Assembly (NCBI GenBank): GCA_023229505.1
Contig: JALNZD010000029.1
Span: 1-55,057, forward strand
Direction: 5' to 3'
Source of the DNA: Bacteroidales bacterium
GTDB lineage: Bacteria; Bacteroidota; Bacteroidia; Bacteroidales; JAGOPY01
Length of the DNA stretch: 55,057 nt
Each line of letters opens with the position of its first letter. Position 1 is the first letter of the stretch. The position numbers were made by a program, and so were the translations under genes. Below are positions 1 through 10,213 of this stretch, in pieces. The notes below the pieces were generated by a model. That model was given only the letters and a program-made list of their open reading frames with translations. It ran no database searches and was not told the DNA's origin.

Positions 1-69
1 GGTGTATACATGGTACGAGTGGAGACAGCAGCCGGTGTGACCACCCGCACGCTGACCATCCAGCGATAA
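1..69 (+). CDS. C-terminal end of a T9SS-sorted secreted protein (partial)
   Basis: Only the last 22 codons and the TAA stop lie in the window. They read GVYMVRVETAAG followed by VTTRTLTIQR, the final beta strands of a T9SS type A sorting domain (Por_Sorting_C_1). The end is nearly the same as that of the giant protein downstream (GLYMVHVETAAG, then a similar KLTIRR ending), so the two are probably paralogous cargo proteins of the type IX secretion system. The rest of the protein is outside the window. Confidence 0.85.
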   Translation, partial: GVYMVRVETAAGVTTRTLTIQR

Positions 70-96
70 ACTGGAAAGTTTTCAGATCATGATCAA

Positions 97-128
97 GGCC
101 GGTTACCTCAGGTAGCCGGCCTTTTTTG
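97..128 (+). terminator. Rho-independent terminator
   Basis: An 11-bp stem, GGCCGGTTACC (97-107) with GGTAGCCGGCC (111-121), contains one G-U pair, closes a 3-nt loop and is followed directly by six T. It sits 28 nt after the stop of the partial T9SS gene and is a textbook intrinsic terminator. Confidence 0.93.
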
Positions 129-201
129 TTATTTTTTACCATTATGCAACCAATTGGTTGATTTACATGTCTTACTAGTGCTTTCGTGTATATATTATAA
201 A

Positions 202-3200
202 ATGAGTATTCTAATAAAGTCCTTTATGTTGATGGCAGTACTATTTGTATTGTCCTCACAAAGACCCTGTGCCCAATATGTTGAGATTGGCAATGGGACG
301 ACTTACGGGACTTATCCTTCGTATTATGGCCCATGGGGCAACTACTGGGAAAATTGCAGGACACAGACCCTATACCTGGCTTCAGAATTAGGAGCCCCGA
401 CAGGAAAACTATTTACCAGCCTGGCCTGGAATTTTGAACAGATTCCTCCAGGAGCCAATTACTTGAGCAATGTTACAATTAAGATCAAGGAAACTGAGGA
501 TACTTCATTGACTGGCGGGGCATATGCGGATTTGACCGGTGCTACCCAGGTATTCTATGCTGCCAGCCTTGTTCCGGCAACATCAACAGGTTGGAAAATT
601 TTCGATATAACTGATTATATATGGACTGGAACCAACAACCTGATCATTGAAGTTGTCTGGGGAGATAATGGCTATTATACAAGCCCCTATTTTCGCACTT
701 ATAAAACAAATGCAGTATTTGCTACCCGCATGCTTATCGGTTATGCTGATTCGCAAACCCCGCCTGATTACAGTGGTGCCAGCACCTGCTACGATAATAT
801 GCGCTTTTACTGGTCGCCGCTGACATTACCCGGAAACATTGAAGGGTATGTCTTTAATTATGATGGGTTAAGCATTTCCGGCGCAATGGTTGCCGTACAG
901 AATGGTCCCTCGACCAATTCCGGCGCTGACGGACATTACTTCCTTACGGGAGTAAATTCCGGTGATCAGACGGTTGGCTGTGGCAAATCCGGTTATAACC
1001 CCACTTCGACGGTTATTAATGTCCCTTCCGGTGATACTGTCACCCATGACTTTACACTGACCCAACCAAACATGGTGATCAGCCCGCTTTATATCGAGGA
1101 AACCCTTAACCCGGGCGAATACTTCACCACCTCGCTGAATATTCTTAACAATGGCAACGGTCCGCTTGGCTGGCAGGCAACTGTAAATTACTTATCCATG
1201 CCTGTTACACCCTGCGATTACTCGATGGCTATTTATGCCGCTTATGACCGAAGCAACTGGTTGACGATGGATTCTTATAATGATACCGTGCTTCCATTCG
1301 GTGGCGTTGCAAATGTTCCAACCCACCTGGATGCCACCGGCACCAACCCTGGTGAAGTTTACACTGCCGAGGTTGTTTTTACCTCCAATCCTAACGTTGC
1401 AACTATTACCGTCCCGTTGACCATGACCATTTTGGGCAACGAACTGATAGCTCCGGAAAACCTGGAAGTTTCGCTGGTTGATGATGTTACTGGGAAAGTG
1501 GAACTTACCTGGGAATGGAACGGCGATTCTTTTCAATTCTTCATAATCAAACGAGACGGTGTGATCGTCGGAACAATGACCAGCCAGATCTATACGGGTA
1601 TCCTGCCGGATTACGGTAACTATTGTTTTACGGTTCAGGCTGTTTATGATGAAGGATCTTCCTCACCAGCCGGCCCTTCCTGCATCGAATGGCCAAACCC
1701 GGTCCTGTATGTCGACCCGGATAACCTGGAAGGCTGGGTGTGGGTTGGTTTTACAGAAGATGTTTATACAACGGTTACTAACCTGGGTGTCGGGACCCTG
1801 GCTTATACCTTTCCGGAATTTGCCGCCCTGAACCTGTTGAATGACCCAAATATGCATAAGAACCAACCCGGTTCTCCTGTTGAGACCCGCTCGGATATTC
1901 AGAAAGGTGATGAGAGCTACAATGGTGCCGGTTACCCGGTAATCCTGGGCGCCGGTGGACCAGATGATTTCGGTTATATCTGGATCGACAGCGATGAATC
2001 AGGCGGACCAAATTACAGTTATACTGACATTTCTACCACTGGTTCACCGGTATGGGGTCTTAGTGATGACAATGTAGTCGGACCTTATAATATTGGTTTT
2101 GATTTCTCATTTTATGGCGAGAATAAAACCCAGTTCTGGGTCAACTCGAATGGAGTTATAGGTTTTGCTTCGACCTATATCACCTTAGGCAACACCGGCA
2201 TCCCAACGAACAGTTCCACGTACAAAGATTTTATTGCATGGTTTTGGGATGATATGTATTTCAGGACCGGTACAAGCCAGGTCTTTTATCAGACATTTTC
2301 TGATAAAACGATCATTCAGTTCAAGAATTACGAACGTTATGGACAAGCCGGTTTTTACATCAATGCTGAAGTGATCCTTTACAGGAATGGTAAGATCATA
2401 ATTATGTACGATGATATTGCAGCCGGTGTTACATTGAACAGTTGCACTGTGGGTATTCAGTCGTCAAACCCAGGCATTGGATTACAGGTATCCTATAATA
2501 CAAATTACCTGCACAATGACCTGGCCCTTTTATTTAGCGTTCCGGCCGATTTTATAGTGGATGTACAGCCTGCTTTCGGGACCGTTATTCAGGGAAGTTC
2601 GAAACAGATCACCATCACATACGATTCCGAAGGATACAATCCGGAAGATTATGCACAGGATCTTTTATTGGAATCCAACGATCCGGACAACGCAGAATTT
2701 GTTATCGTTAACACGATGCATGTCTATGCACCGGCGCAGTTTGCCGGTACAGTTGCTGATCACGATGATGACATTCCATTGCCCGGTGTTTTAGTTACGG
2801 CCGGTCCATTCCAGACTACCACTGGTGACGATGGTCAATACAGCCTTTTTGTGGACGAGGGTAACTATATTGTAGTTTTTGAAAAACTGGGTTACATGAC
2901 CGTAACGGTAGCAGATACTATTGCACTGCAAGGAGTGGTTACCCCGATCAGCACTGATATGTGGGATATGAACTACGCCCCTGGCTTTGTCCATGCTGAT
3001 GTGATGGACGACAACACCTGGTGCGAAGTGACGTGGACCCTGCCTGACGGACCATATGAAATCGTGATGGACGATGGGGAAGCCGACGACTATTTCATCT
3101 ATGCCCTGGCTGGAAGCTGGAACGCGGTGAAGTTCACTCCGTCAGGTTATCCGGCCACTGCGATAGGCGGCCAGATCTATGTCGGCGACGGCAACTTCCC

Positions 3201-6200
3201 CGGATCGTTCATTGGGACAGAATTCGGCATAGCCATCTTTGATGATGACGGTGCAGACGGCCTTCCAGGCACGATGCTCGACTCCAATGAGGTAACCGTA
3301 AACAATTACGGATGGGTAAGCTTCGACTGGTTGAGTGCACCAATTGAAGATGGCAGCTTCTATTTAGCCATGTACCAGGCCACAAACGCCCCGGATGCGG
3401 CCCCGATCGGCGTCGATCTTGACAGCCTGACCTATTTCAGGAGTTATAATAAATTCCAGGCGAATATTTGGAGCCTTTCTCCTCTCCAGGATTTTATGAT
3501 ACGTGCCTGGGTTGACGGTCCGGAAGGCGATGGTTTAACCGATAATGCTAATAAAGTATGGAGATCTGTTCCGAAGGTACCAGCCAAATGGCAGCAATAT
3601 GCCAGGACCCAAAGCGGCATTTTGCCGAAGATTCTCCCGGGCTTTGAGTGTAACGATGTGACCTACAAGGGTGTTGAAGGCATGAGCAACCGTGATGTGA
3701 CGAATTATCGCATTGGCCGGTATTCGGATTTCGACCCGAACGATTCACCAACGACCGGGAACTTGAGTGAACTGGCCGACACCGGAAGCCTCTTTTATGA
3801 TGATTATGAATGGGCTGGATTGCCGCTAGGCTGGTATGCCTACGGTGTAAAAGCTATGTATACCAGTGGTCTCTACTCCAATTTCACGATATCCAACATT
3901 GTGGGCCATTTAATGGACTGCCGGGTAATCGTGAATGTGACTTTGTCCACGGGGCTGGAACCGGTAAACGTGGAGGTTGAACTGAAGGGATCAGATTATC
4001 CTTACGAAACCTTTATCGCTTCCACTCCTGCAAGCGGCACAGTATTGTTTGACCAGGTTTGGACAGGCCACTATGATATAAGTGCATTTAAGATAGGCTA
4101 TGATAACTATTTAATTGAAAATACTTATTTCTCTGCTGAAAATGTGGTCAACATTATTCTGAGCGAGAAAAAGTACCCACCGACAAGCCTTTTAGTGAAT
4201 CCGGTATCAATGGAAGCCACCTGGGATTCACCCTTGCGGACTGCAATTGAGGAGGGCTTCGAAGATACGCAGTTTCCACCACCTGGTTGGCAAAGTCTTA
4301 CCGCAAGCGCGGGTTTCGGCTGGTTCCGCAGCAACGATGCAAGCAGTGCCGGCTTTGTCATCCCACCATGGGACAGCTACTATGCCGTTGTCAATAACGA
4401 TACGGCCGGCTCAGTGAATAACGGATGCTGCGACTACCTGATCACGCCACCCCTTGACCTTCGGGAGAGCGAAGGTTATGCCTTATACTTCGATAGTTTT
4501 TATAATGGCGCTTATGGCCAGCTTGCATTTATTGAATACTCGCTGGATGAAGGTGCCACTTGGGAAGTTTTATTGTGGGTCATGCCCGACACGAGCTGGG
4601 CTGAAATGGAAGTAGATCTGTCAGCATTCAGTGGCCTGACTGGCCCTTCACAAATATGGATCGCATTTCATGCTGACAATGATGCAATGTGGGGATCAGG
4701 CTGGGCAATTGATAACGTGTTGGTGCAGGTACCTGCACCGGCAGCAACCTATCTTGATTTCTGGGTATTCCTTGATGACGCTTTTATGGGAATAACATCA
4801 GAAACTAACTGGAACTACGCACCATTATGGTACGGCAAGACCTACACGGCAAGTGTCGCGGCCCATTATTCCAGCGGATTATCATCTAAGGATTATTATA
4901 CTTTCTTCTGTGAGTACCTTTTCCCGCCACGTAACCTGACAGGCAGCGCACCGGATGATGCAGCGATATTGATGTGGGATCCGCCACTTGAATTGTGGCC
5001 TTCATCAACCCATATTGATCAACGCGAACCGGCAGGCGATTTACCGGAGAACCTTCTTGGATATAACATATACCGTGACGGAGTATTTGTAGAGTTCACG
5101 AGTCATGTCGGAGAAATGGAACCTCAGGTATATGTGGATGAGGGTCTTGACCCTGGTATCTACCAATACTCTGCAACTGCCGTATACGATCTGACACCTT
5201 ATGGTAATGACGGCGAGTCTGGCGAATCCACGGAAGATGGCCCGGCAGAAGTGGTTGTTGACTATTGCTATGACCTTGAATTCATGGAAACCTGGTCATT
5301 GGGCAGCTTTGAGGATAATGACTGGATAAGTGACGGGATCAACTGGTCAGTGAATGGCCAGGCTGGTAACCCTGCCCCTTCGGTGGAATTCACCTGGGAC
5401 CCGATCCGGACAAATTATACTATCGCCCTTGAGAGTTACCCGCTATGTGCAGTTGGCATCACCGAAGGCAATATATGGTTGGATTTCGACCTGGCACTTT
5501 ATATTGTCCAGCCAACGGGGGAGGAGATGTTACTGGCACAGGTTTGGAACTGGGAGAGCAAGACATGGACAACAGTGGCTGAATACAGCAATATAGACGG
5601 AAGCTTTGACTGGACGGCCGAAAATATCGACATCAGCGCCCAGGCGATGGACAAAGTGTTCAAGATCAGATTTCTGGCCATGGGTGTCAACTCACTCAAC
5701 ATCAGGAGTTGGTTTGTGGATAATATCCATGTCTACCGGACCTGCGCTGCACCAACTGAACTTACTGCAGAACCAGCCTTTGGCGAGGGAATCCTATTGA
5801 CTTGGCTGCTTTCTGAAAATAGCAATATTGCAGCGGGGATGAATGCAGAAGATGGCTTAAGAGAATTGACAGGTTTCAACATCTACCGGAGTGTAAATGG
5901 CGGTGAATATATACTGATTGGAACATCATCAGAAATGACTTACATTGATCCGGAAGATGGCCTTGTTACAGGCTCAGTGAACTGTTACGAGGTAAGCTCG
6001 GTATGGGAAAGTCCAACCGACCAGTGTGAGAGTATTTTCTCTAATGAGGCATGCGCACTCTGGACAACGATCGCTAATTATCCTGATCCTGCTAAGGGCA
6101 GCTTCAATATTTATCCGAACCCGGCCAATGACCAGGCATTCATCACCTCTTCGGACGGCTTGAAGCGCGTAACCATATTTAACGCGACAGGACAGCTTGT

Positions 6201-6327
6201 CTTTGATCAAAATACCACAGGCCGGCAGTTTGAACTAAAAACAGCCGGTTACACTATTGGTCTATATATGGTACACGTGGAAACTGCAGCCGGAATAGGC
6301 ACCCGCAAGCTGACAATCCGGAGGTAA
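202..6327 (+). CDS. Giant multidomain T9SS cargo protein
   Basis: A secreted protein of 2,041 residues. The ATG at 202 is preferred over a TTG 48 nt upstream because it gives a clean signal peptide (MSILIKSFMLMAVLFVLSSQ, then RPCAQ). Visible parts in order: a jelly-roll-like domain (about 26-205), a carboxypeptidase-regulatory-like domain (about 210-288), a fibronectin III-like domain (about 416-496), a nidogen-like beta domain around 592-778, a second regulatory-like domain (about 846-905), a choice-of-anchor-J-like domain starting EGFEDTQFPPPGW (about 1352-1511), a second domain of that type near 1690-1845, another fibronectin III domain, and a C-terminal T9SS type A sorting domain (about 1969-2041, IYPNPANDQAF to KLTIRR). 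It is probably exported by the type IX system and anchored or released at the surface. No catalytic motif is evident, so adhesion or matrix binding is more likely than enzyme activity. Confidence 0.92.
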   Translation: MSILIKSFMLMAVLFVLSSQRPCAQYVEIGNGTTYGTYPSYYGPWGNYWENCRTQTLYLASELGAPTGKLFTSLAWNFEQIPPGANYLSNVTIKIKETEDTSLTGGAYADLTGATQVFYAASLVPATSTGWKIFDITDYIWTGTNNLIIEVVWGDNGYYTSPYFRTYKTNAVFATRMLIGYADSQTPPDYSGASTCYDNMRFYWSPLTLPGNIEGYVFNYDGLSISGAMVAVQNGPSTNSGADGHYFLTGVNSGDQTVGCGKSGYNPTSTVINVPSGDTVTHDFTLTQPNMVISPLYIEETLNPGEYFTTSLNILNNGNGPLGWQATVNYLSMPVTPCDYSMAIYAAYDRSNWLTMDSYNDTVLPFGGVANVPTHLDATGTNPGEVYTAEVVFTSNPNVATITVPLTMTILGNELIAPENLEVSLVDDVTGKVELTWEWNGDSFQFFIIKRDGVIVGTMTSQIYTGILPDYGNYCFTVQAVYDEGSSSPAGPSCIEWPNPVLYVDPDNLEGWVWVGFTEDVYTTVTNLGVGTLAYTFPEFAALNLLNDPNMHKNQPGSPVETRSDIQKGDESYNGAGYPVILGAGGPDDFGYIWIDSDESGGPNYSYTDISTTGSPVWGLSDDNVVGPYNIGFDFSFYGENKTQFWVNSNGVIGFASTYITLGNTGIPTNSSTYKDFIAWFWDDMYFRTGTSQVFYQTFSDKTIIQFKNYERYGQAGFYINAEVILYRNGKIIIMYDDIAAGVTLNSCTVGIQSSNPGIGLQVSYNTNYLHNDLALLFSVPADFIVDVQPAFGTVIQGSSKQITITYDSEGYNPEDYAQDLLLESNDPDNAEFVIVNTMHVYAPAQFAGTVADHDDDIPLPGVLVTAGPFQTTTGDDGQYSLFVDEGNYIVVFEKLGYMTVTVADTIALQGVVTPISTDMWDMNYAPGFVHADVMDDNTWCEVTWTLPDGPYEIVMDDGEADDYFIYALAGSWNAVKFTPSGYPATAIGGQIYVGDGNFPGSFIGTEFGIAIFDDDGADGLPGTMLDSNEVTVNNYGWVSFDWLSAPIEDGSFYLAMYQATNAPDAAPIGVDLDSLTYFRSYNKFQANIWSLSPLQDFMIRAWVDGPEGDGLTDNANKVWRSVPKVPAKWQQYARTQSGILPKILPGFECNDVTYKGVEGMSNRDVTNYRIGRYSDFDPNDSPTTGNLSELADTGSLFYDDYEWAGLPLGWYAYGVKAMYTSGLYSNFTISNIVGHLMDCRVIVNVTLSTGLEPVNVEVELKGSDYPYETFIASTPASGTVLFDQVWTGHYDISAFKIGYDNYLIENTYFSAENVVNIILSEKKYPPTSLLVNPVSMEATWDSPLRTAIEEGFEDTQFPPPGWQSLTASAGFGWFRSNDASSAGFVIPPWDSYYAVVNNDTAGSVNNGCCDYLITPPLDLRESEGYALYFDSFYNGAYGQLAFIEYSLDEGATWEVLLWVMPDTSWAEMEVDLSAFSGLTGPSQIWIAFHADNDAMWGSGWAIDNVLVQVPAPAATYLDFWVFLDDAFMGITSETNWNYAPLWYGKTYTASVAAHYSSGLSSKDYYTFFCEYLFPPRNLTGSAPDDAAILMWDPPLELWPSSTHIDQREPAGDLPENLLGYNIYRDGVFVEFTSHVGEMEPQVYVDEGLDPGIYQYSATAVYDLTPYGNDGESGESTEDGPAEVVVDYCYDLEFMETWSLGSFEDNDWISDGINWSVNGQAGNPAPSVEFTWDPIRTNYTIALESYPLCAVGITEGNIWLDFDLALYIVQPTGEEMLLAQVWNWESKTWTTVAEYSNIDGSFDWTAENIDISAQAMDKVFKIRFLAMGVNSLNIRSWFVDNIHVYRTCAAPTELTAEPAFGEGILLTWLLSENSNIAAGMNAEDGLRELTGFNIYRSVNGGEYILIGTSSEMTYIDPEDGLVTGSVNCYEVSSVWESPTDQCESIFSNEACALWTTIANYPDPAKGSFNIYPNPANDQAFITSSDGLKRVTIFNATGQLVFDQNTTGRQFELKTAGYTIGLYMVHVETAAGIGTRKLTIRR

Positions 6328-6346
6328 TCCGAATATCAAAATTCCC

Positions 6347-6354
6347 TACTTTTG
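6347..6354 (+). promoter_or_regulatory. Bacteroidota-type -7 element for the ABC-F gene
   Basis: TACTTTTG matches TAnnTTTG exactly and lies 19 nt before the ATG at 6374, in the short gap after the giant T9SS gene. A clear -33 TTTG partner is not seen. Confidence 0.6.
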
Positions 6355-6373
6355 CCCACTGACCGGATTATTC

Positions 6374-8335
6374 ATGTTTTCAGTTCAAAATATCACTGTT
6401 CAATTTGGTGGCAGTCCTTTATTCAGGAATGTAAGCTTTATCATTAACCAGAAAGACCGCATCGGACTTGCCGGGAAAAATGGCAGCGGGAAAACAACTT
6501 TGTTAAGAATTATTATGGGACTCCATGTCCCTGACGAAGGAGAGGTGGTTATTCCCAACGATAAAACAACAGCCTATCTTCCGCAGGAAATACAACTCTA
6601 TAATACTAAACCGGTCATGGAGGAGGCCATGTCTGCTTTTCAGGAGATCCGCGAACTGGAGCAGAAAATTCACGATATCTCCTATGAGATCACAAACAGG
6701 GATGATTACGATTCCAGGTCTTACCATCGCTTAGTCGACAGGTTATCAGAACTGAACGAAAAGCACCGGATACTGGGTGGGCATACGATGGCGGAAGATG
6801 TGGAAAAAGTTTTGACCGGGCTGGGTTTTCGTCGCGAGGAATTCAACAGACCATTGAATGAATTCAGTAATGGCTGGCAAATGCGTGTCGAAATTGCCAA
6901 GATCCTGCTCAAACGGCCTGACCTGGTACTCCTCGATGAGCCCACCAACCACCTTGATATCGAAGCTATTCAATGGCTGGAGGGATTTCTGGCTGATTAT
7001 CCCGGAGCTGTTGTGCTGGTATCGCACGACCGTGCTTTCCTTGATAATGTGACCACCCGCACCATCGAAATAGAAATGGGCAAAATTTACGAATATAAGG
7101 CATCCTATTCGGAATACGTCCGCCAGCGGGAAACCCGGCTGGAAGGCCAAATGGCTGCATTTAACAACCAACAGCAGCAGATCAGGCAGATAGAGCGGTT
7201 TATTGAGCGGTTCCGCTATAAAAACACAAAATCAAGGCAGGTTCAATCCAGGATCAAAATGTTGGAAAAAATGGAGGAAATCGAAATTGATAAACTCGAC
7301 ACCTCTGTCATTCGCTTCAGGTTTCCGCCCGCACCGACGTCTGGTAAGGTTGTCGTAGAAGCGGAGAACCTATCGAAAAGCTACGGGCCCAAGCTGGTTC
7401 TCGATCAAAACAGTTTTGCGGCTATTAAAGGCGACCGCATCGCTTTTGTCGGACGGAACGGAGAAGGAAAAACCACACTGGCCAGGATTATCATGGGTGC
7501 TTTGGAACACGACGGGAAATTGCGCATTGGTTATAATGTCCTGATGGGTTATTACGCCCAGAACCCGGCCGAAATGCTCGACCCGGAGCTGACGATTTTC
7601 GAAACAATCGACAGGGTGGCGGTAGGGGATATCCGTTCGAAGATCCGCACTTTACTGGGTGGTTTTTTATTTGGGGAAGATGAGATAGATAAGAAGGTTA
7701 AAGTTCTCTCCGGTGGTGAAAAAGCCCGCCTTGCCCTGGCGAAATTGTTGCTTACCCCGGCAAACCTTCTTGTGCTCGATGAGCCTACCAACCACCTCGA
7801 TATGCAATCGAAAGATATCCTGAAAAATGCCTTGATCCAATACGAAGGAACCCTTATCCTGGTCTCTCACGACCGTGATTTCCTGCAGGGGTTGACCAAT
7901 AAGGTATTTGAATTCAAAGACACGAAGATCAGGGAATATATCGGTGATATTTACGATTTCCTGGAATCCCGCCGGATCAGGTCACTTAAAGAATTGGAGC
8001 TTAATACTGCCAGGCCGTCTTCTGCAAATTCCGGTACGGATCTATCGGATAATAAGCAGATCTACGAAAGAAGAAAACAACTTGAGCGGGATATAAGAAA
8101 AGTCTCCGGTCAGATTGAAAAGTGTGAAGTTAAAATCCATAACCTGGAAAATCTTATCAGGAAGTTGAATGAACGGCTTGCCGATCCGTCTAAAATGGTA
8201 AAAGGGGAAGATATTAACCAGGTCTACCAAAAATATACAGCCATGCAAAAAGACCTTGATGTTGAAGTGGTGAACTGGGAAAAATTAAACCTCGAATTGG
8301 AAAAACTCCAGGAACAGCGGGTTTCCATGAATTGA
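6374..8335 (+). CDS. ABC-F family ATP-binding protein
   Basis: A 653-residue cytosolic protein with two ABC ATPase domains and no membrane segment, the layout of ABC-F proteins that act on the ribosome (translation factors or antibiotic-protection proteins). Domain 1 has Walker A GKNGSGKTT, a degenerate signature FSNGWQ and Walker B LVLLDEPTNHLD. Domain 2 has Walker A GRNGEGKTT, signature LSGGEKARLAL and Walker B LLVLDEPTNHLD. The linker between them is rich in Q, R and K (about residues 240-310), as expected for the ribosome-contacting P-site motif region. The C-terminal roughly 80 residues form a charged coiled coil. Its own promoter and a convergent downstream neighbour suggest it is transcribed alone. 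Which ABC-F subfamily it belongs to cannot be told by eye. Confidence 0.95.
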   Translation: MFSVQNITVQFGGSPLFRNVSFIINQKDRIGLAGKNGSGKTTLLRIIMGLHVPDEGEVVIPNDKTTAYLPQEIQLYNTKPVMEEAMSAFQEIRELEQKIHDISYEITNRDDYDSRSYHRLVDRLSELNEKHRILGGHTMAEDVEKVLTGLGFRREEFNRPLNEFSNGWQMRVEIAKILLKRPDLVLLDEPTNHLDIEAIQWLEGFLADYPGAVVLVSHDRAFLDNVTTRTIEIEMGKIYEYKASYSEYVRQRETRLEGQMAAFNNQQQQIRQIERFIERFRYKNTKSRQVQSRIKMLEKMEEIEIDKLDTSVIRFRFPPAPTSGKVVVEAENLSKSYGPKLVLDQNSFAAIKGDRIAFVGRNGEGKTTLARIIMGALEHDGKLRIGYNVLMGYYAQNPAEMLDPELTIFETIDRVAVGDIRSKIRTLLGGFLFGEDEIDKKVKVLSGGEKARLALAKLLLTPANLLVLDEPTNHLDMQSKDILKNALIQYEGTLILVSHDRDFLQGLTNKVFEFKDTKIREYIGDIYDFLESRRIRSLKELELNTARPSSANSGTDLSDNKQIYERRKQLERDIRKVSGQIEKCEVKIHNLENLIRKLNERLADPSKMVKGEDINQVYQKYTAMQKDLDVEVVNWEKLNLELEKLQEQRVSMN

Positions 8336-8342
8336 TGAGACA

Positions 8343-9317
8343 TTAAGAATTTCTTCCCATCAGGTGTTCAGTATAATTTTCAAGAGGTGCTTTATTTTCC
8401 TTCGCTACCTTTACAGCATTAAAAGCTTTACGGGCAAGCAGATAATATTCGCTGATCTTTTCTTCCGTAAGTTTTTTAACATCTGCGTCATCAAAGTATT
8501 TTAGGACCTTTTTTACTTTGATTTCAGGATCGATGGCAGAATTGGCATAGAGTTCCGCAAACTTTCTCCGGTCCTTCCCGGTTGCATGCTCCAGCGTTTT
8601 CAGGTATAAGTAGGTCTTCTTGTTAGCGATAATGTCGCCATATTGTTTTTTGCCGAAGACTTCAGCATTACCATAAGTATCAAGCAAATCATCACGGAGT
8701 TGGAAGAGAAGCCCGGTATAGATACCAAAGTCGAAAAGCTGCTGCTGATCTTCATCGGGGGCGCCGGCTGCAAGGCCTCCCAGCTTTAATGCAGCCCCGA
8801 TCAGCACCGCCGTTTTCAGTCTGATCATTTCAAGGTATTCCGGAATGGTCACATCGTCCTTTTCTTCAAAATTCATGTCTAATTGCTGTCCTTCGCAAAC
8901 CCCCGTGGCAGTAAGGTTGAAAACAGCAATGGCGGGTTTTATCAGAGGTTCAGGCAATCTGAGAAACTGCTCATAAGCTTTAACCAACATTGTATCTCCG
9001 GAAAGGATAGCCGTATTGGCATTCCATTTTTCATGCACCGTGGGCCTGCCTCTGCGGAGCGGAGCACGGTCCATAATATCATCGTGTATCAGGGAGAAAT
9101 TGTGAAATATCTCAATTCCAAGGGCAGCCGGCATGGCCTGCTGAAGGTCACCTCCGTACATATCGGCAGCCATGAGCAACATGACAGGCCGGATGCGCTT
9201 ACCGCCCATAGAAAAAATATAAGTAATTGGTTCATAAAGCTCATGCGGTTCCTTAAGAAAGTTTTCTTTGTCAATGGCCTCATTGATGGATTGTAAAAGA
9301 TGTTCGGCTGTGTACAT
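8343..9317 (-). CDS. Polyprenyl (isoprenyl diphosphate) synthase
   Basis: A 324-residue trans-isoprenyl diphosphate synthase that condenses isopentenyl diphosphate with an allylic diphosphate. The first Asp-rich motif is in HNFSLIHDDIMD followed by RRGRPTVH, and the second is FQLRDDLLDTYG; the family's early GGKRIRP is also present. Length fits the family. The product (geranylgeranyl, farnesyl or longer) cannot be assigned from sequence alone. It starts 25 nt after rfbA on the same strand and is likely the last gene of a transporter-rfbA-polyprenyl synthase run. Its stop is 7 nt from the convergent ABC-F gene. Confidence 0.95.
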   Translation of the reverse strand: MYTAEHLLQSINEAIDKENFLKEPHELYEPITYIFSMGGKRIRPVMLLMAADMYGGDLQQAMPAALGIEIFHNFSLIHDDIMDRAPLRRGRPTVHEKWNANTAILSGDTMLVKAYEQFLRLPEPLIKPAIAVFNLTATGVCEGQQLDMNFEEKDDVTIPEYLEMIRLKTAVLIGAALKLGGLAAGAPDEDQQQLFDFGIYTGLLFQLRDDLLDTYGNAEVFGKKQYGDIIANKKTYLYLKTLEHATGKDRRKFAELYANSAIDPEIKVKKVLKYFDDADVKKLTEEKISEYYLLARKAFNAVKVAKENKAPLENYTEHLMGRNS

Positions 9318-9342
9318 TTAAGGTGGGAAATTTTTCAGGTTG

Positions 9343-10209
9343 TTATTTTCTTTCAAGAAGGCCAAGCAAATACTGGCCATAACCACTCTTCAGCAATGGT
9401 TCGGCGACTTTTACCAATTGACCGGCATCGATAAAGCCCATCTGATAGGCAATTTCTTCTATACATCCTATTTTCAGGCCCTGCCGTTGTTCGATCACCT
9501 GGACATACTGTGATGCCTGGAGAAGTGATTCAAAAGTCCCTGTATCCAGCCAGGCTGTACCCCTGTCAAGGATGCCTACTTTCAGCCTGCCCTTCTTAAG
9601 GTACCACTTGTTTACATCGGTGATCTCGTATTCTCCCCTTGCGCTTGGCTTCATATTTTTTGCCACATCAACTACCGTGTTATCATAAAAATATAAACCG
9701 GGCACTGCAAAATTAGATTTGGGCAGCTTTGGCTTTTCCTCTATCGAAATAGCCTGATTTTTTTCATTAAATTCAACCACGCCATACCTTTCCGGGTCAG
9801 CAACATGGTAAGCAAAGACCATTCCGCCTTCGGGATTGTTGTTTTCAAGCAGCAACCTGTGCAATCCTGTTCCGTAAAATATGTTATCACCCAGGATCAA
9901 AGCGACCTTTTCTTGCCCGATGAACTTCTCACCAATCACGAATGCCTGGGCCAGTCCATTTGGAATTGCCTGCTCGGCGTAACTGAACCGGCAGCCTATC
10001 TGCTTCCCGTCACCCAGAAGTTTCTTAAAGTTTGGGAGGTCATATGTAGTGGAAATGATCAGTATTTCCCGGATATTAGCCTGCATAAGCACGGAAAGGG
10101 GGTAATAGATCATGGGCTTATCGTAGATCGGCATCAGTTGCTTGCTGATGGCCATTGTGATTGGGTATAGCCGGGTTCCCGATCCCCCTGCGAGGATAAT
10201 TCCTTTCAT
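9343..10209 (-). CDS. rfbA: Glucose-1-phosphate thymidylyltransferase
   Basis: Makes dTDP-glucose from dTTP and glucose-1-phosphate, the first step of dTDP-rhamnose and related sugar synthesis for surface polysaccharides. The protein is 288 residues, normal for RmlA. It begins MKGIILAGGSGTRLYPIT, the nucleotidyltransferase signature, with QLMPIYDKPMIYYPLSVLM, LILGDNIFYG and EEKPKLPKSNFAVPGLYFYD following. The reading frame stays open for 20 codons upstream, but that extension overlaps the neighbour and lacks homology, so the ATG at 10209 is used. It begins 4 nt after the stop of the MMPL-type transporter, so the two are co-transcribed. The other rml genes are not nearby. Confidence 0.96.
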   Translation of the reverse strand: MKGIILAGGSGTRLYPITMAISKQLMPIYDKPMIYYPLSVLMQANIREILIISTTYDLPNFKKLLGDGKQIGCRFSYAEQAIPNGLAQAFVIGEKFIGQEKVALILGDNIFYGTGLHRLLLENNNPEGGMVFAYHVADPERYGVVEFNEKNQAISIEEKPKLPKSNFAVPGLYFYDNTVVDVAKNMKPSARGEYEITDVNKWYLKKGRLKVGILDRGTAWLDTGTFESLLQASQYVQVIEQRQGLKIGCIEEIAYQMGFIDAGQLVKVAEPLLKSGYGQYLLGLLERK

Positions 10210-10213
10210 AAGT

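Noticed and set aside
47..201. Start of the giant T9SS gene at the TTG at 154
   Set aside because: It would add 16 residues before a perfect signal peptide; ATG 202 is better.
5354..5702. Many overlapping antisense and alternate-frame reading frames in long genes
   Set aside because: They lie inside strong coding regions on the other strand or frame, without start context or recognisable domains.
6374..8335. ABC-F protein as an antibiotic-resistance gene
   Set aside because: ABC-F proteins without membrane domains are common housekeeping factors in this phylum; nothing nearby indicates resistance.
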